The notes under the pieces were generated by a model. The model saw nothing but the letters and a program-made list of their open reading frames with translations. It had not been told where the DNA came from and searched no databases. From positions 6,820,001 to 6,884,000 of the forward strand of contig NZ_CP108938.1 in the NCBI RefSeq assembly GCF_036347135.1: 64,000 nt of DNA. The letters are read 5' to 3'. This document shows positions 62,775-64,000 of this stretch, one piece after another (the stretch's first letter is position 1; every line of letters starts with the position of its first letter). The position numbers and the translations under genes are program-made. This stretch comes from Streptomyces sp. NBC_00775. GTDB lineage: Bacteria > Actinomycetota > Actinomycetes > Streptomycetales > Streptomycetaceae.

Positions 62775-63251
62775 TCAGCTTTTCTGCTTGATGTCGGAGA
62801 TCTTCTTCGTCGCGAGATCCGACTGCACCGTCAGATAGGTGTACGTCGGATGCTTCGCGGAGCCCCAGGTCAGGCGGACCGTCGACCAGGTGTGGCCCAT
62901 GCCGCTGTCGCCTGCCGTCACCTTCCAGGCGCGCGGCACGTCCTGGGCGCGCAGGACGCCGTCGGCGTGCTCGCGGTTCTCCCAGGTGGTCAGGCGCGAG
63001 CGGAGGCCGGAGGTCAGGTAGAACGCGCGCAGCTGGGTGTCGAGGTGGCCGGATCCCGAGTCGGTCACCGCGTCGATGTAGGCGCCGTAGAAGTCGGCCA
63101 CCCGGTCGTAGGCGGGACCGTTGCTCCCGCTGCGGGCCGGTGGCGGGGTGGTGGAGCCGGCGACGGCCGGTACGGAGGCGCCCGCGGTCAGCAGGAGCGC
63201 CGCGGCGACGAGGGCACGACCGGTCGTGCGTGAAGGAATCATGCGTGACAT
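62775..63251 (-). CDS. Secreted protein, unknown
   Basis: A 158-residue product. Start ATG 63251 (ATG 63242 also possible). The signal peptide is ALVAAALLLTAGASVPAVAG, cleaved after AVAG (~32). The mature domain starts YDRVADFYGAYIDAV and ends in a beta-rich half (WKVTAGDSGMGHTWSTVRL; YTYLTVQSDLATKKISDI). Its shape resembles NTF2-like secreted domains, but I cannot assign one. No Cys. It converges on the ABC exporter gene with a 29-bp gap. Confidence 0.8.
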   Translation of the reverse strand: MSRMIPSRTTGRALVAAALLLTAGASVPAVAGSTTPPPARSGSNGPAYDRVADFYGAYIDAVTDSGSGHLDTQLRAFYLTSGLRSRLTTWENREHADGVLRAQDVPRAWKVTAGDSGMGHTWSTVRLTWGSAKHPTYTYLTVQSDLATKKISDIKQKS

Positions 63252-63361
63252 GGACTACCGCCTTTCCCTTTCTGACCAGTTGGACACCGGATAAACGGGT
63301 GAGGTTGCCCCAAACCCGAGGAAAACCTCTCCTGGGTGAGTCCCGGGGCGCGCAACCATCC

Positions 63362-63386
63362 GGTGTACGTCGTGCGTCCGTACACC
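63362..63386. promoter_or_regulatory. Dyad GGTGTACG-N9-CGTACACC
   Basis: Perfect 8-bp inverted arms at 63362-63369 and 63379-63386, 31 bp before the GTG of the next gene, in the divergent spacer. Candidate operator. Confidence 0.5.
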
Positions 63387-63416
63387 AGTACGCTGATTGC
63401 TGCGGGAGGGACGACA

Positions 63417-63806
63417 GTGGACAGTGGTGCGATACGCCGATGGTTGGCGCTCGGTGTGACCGTGCTGACCGCCTCCGGGCTGCTCGCGCTCGCGAGTCCC
63501 GGCAGCGCGCAGGCGGCCACCTCGTACTGCTCGGGCCGCAAGGTCCGTACGCTGCCCTTCTCGACCGGATCCGTGCAGGTCTTCAAGCGCAGCGGTTACG
63601 TCTGCGCGGTGACCTTCCCCAAGACGCACGGGGTCCGTAAGTCGATGTCCGTCAGCGTGCAGGCGCGCGGCGGCCGGCCGGTGGTCGACAGGGGGCAGTT
63701 CGCGCACCACGCGGGCCCGGTGACCGTGCACGTGGGCCACCGCTGCGTCCGGATCAAGGGCTCGGTCGGCTCGGGTTCGGTGGACTCGGGCTGGATCCTC
63801 TGCTGA
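63417..63806 (+). CDS. Small secreted basic protein
   Basis: GTG with GGGAGGG 6-7 nt upstream gives 129 residues. The signal peptide is WLALGVTVLTASGLLALASP, cleaved near AQA (~34). The mature ~95 residues are basic with four Cys (SYCSGRK, YVCAVTF, HRCVRIKG and a terminal Cys), probably two disulfides. It is beta-rich. No family is recognised; compact extracellular proteins of this kind include inhibitors and lectin-like modules. Its stop lies inside an 18-bp tandem duplication. Confidence 0.8.
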   Translation: MDSGAIRRWLALGVTVLTASGLLALASPGSAQAATSYCSGRKVRTLPFSTGSVQVFKRSGYVCAVTFPKTHGVRKSMSVSVQARGGRPVVDRGQFAHHAGPVTVHVGHRCVRIKGSVGSGSVDSGWILC

Positions 63807-63839
63807 GCCGGCGGGACCGAGGCTGAGCCGGCGGGACCG
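63802..63839. repeat. 18-bp tandem duplication at a stop codon
   Basis: GCTGAGCCGGCGGGACCG occurs at 63802-63819 and 63822-63839 (20-bp period). The first copy supplies the TGA of the secreted-protein gene. Confidence 0.85.
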
Positions 63840-63874
63840 GGTCGCCGCCCGGCCGGTTTCTCAGGTACCTCACC

Positions 63875-63892
63875 GCAAACCCACAGGTTTGC
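63875..63892. terminator. Small hairpin before the last gene
   Basis: GCAAACC-CACA-GGTTTGC, a perfect 7-bp stem. It is either the end of the upstream transcript or an operator for the gene starting at 63968. Confidence 0.45.
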
Positions 63893-63967
63893 TCAAACAC
63901 CCCTGGTGTCACGGGAGTTGCTCCGCTAGGTTCCGGCGGACATCTGCGTATTCCCAGGGGAGGGTGC

Positions 63968-64000
63968 ATGCGCAAGCCGCTCAGATGGCTGCTGGCGCTC
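63968..64000 (+). CDS. Start of a gene running out of the window
   Basis: ATG with GGGGAGGG upstream begins MRKPLRWLLAL, which looks like the basic-then-hydrophobic start of a signal peptide or membrane anchor. Only 11 codons are visible, so the product cannot be named. Confidence 0.55.
   Translation, partial: MRKPLRWLLAL

Overview
The window is high-GC actinobacterial DNA that reads as a Streptomyces chromosome. Coding frames have strongly GC-rich third positions, GTG and TTG starts are common, and adpA carries a TTA codon. The cebR-cebEFG-bglC, orn-adpA and desEFABCD groups lie in an order that, from memory, matches the S. coelicolor core chromosome. I saw no phage genes, transposases, CRISPR arrays or rRNA. 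There is one tRNA (His).

Layout. 1-6.3 kb: the 3' part of a secreted amidase-type protein, small membrane proteins, two DUF397-type genes (one decayed), a protein kinase fused to a 14-TM-type MFS exporter, and a lipoprotein. 6.3-12.8 kb: the cellobiose system, with ABC transporter cebEFG, beta-glucosidase bglC, divergent repressor cebR, and CebR boxes before cebE and bglC. 12.9-14.6 kb: an accessory patch with a SUKH protein, a kinase-like protein, a truncated acetyltransferase and tRNA-His. 14.7-19.2 kb: orn, the developmental regulator adpA, a repeat-bearing membrane protein, a universal stress protein and an acetate-type transporter. 19.4-25.9 kb: glmS with an 85-residue partner, a Tat-exported purple-acid-type phosphatase, a DUF4429/SHOCT protein and a secreted GH20 hexosaminidase. 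26.1-33.3 kb: the desferrioxamine cluster with iron boxes before desA and desE. 33.5-36.5 kb: a small secreted protein and a tannase-family esterase. 36.5-46.1 kb: a branched-chain acyl-CoA / leucine degradation operon, a divergent TetR regulator on two GTTAA-N6-TTAAC operators, another acyl-CoA dehydrogenase, a TesB thioesterase and a cation efflux protein. 46.5-53.2 kb: a phosphatase-family protein, a PucR-type regulator, a sodium/solute symporter, and an agmatinase translationally coupled to an unassigned TPP enzyme. 53.3-64 kb: a secreted endonuclease, a GT39-type membrane glycosyltransferase, a beta-lactamase-fold hydrolase, a phytase-esterase-like protein, a fused two-unit ABC exporter and small secreted proteins.

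How the parts fit. Much of the window handles carbon and nitrogen scavenging: cellobiose uptake and cleavage, chitin-type aminosugar release, iron capture, leucine/isovalerate breakdown, and agmatine-type guanidine use. AdpA is a global developmental regulator. Convergent gene ends often carry strong hairpins, and four carry members of a dispersed GC-rich palindromic repeat. The largest is a nested inverted repeat of about 340 bp at 46.2-46.5 kb.

The least explained items are the kinase-MFS fusion, the agmatinase/TPP-enzyme couple whose usual TPP-motif Asn pair reads Asp-Asp, the glmS-linked 85-residue protein, and the paired DUF397 genes without an adjacent HTH regulator.
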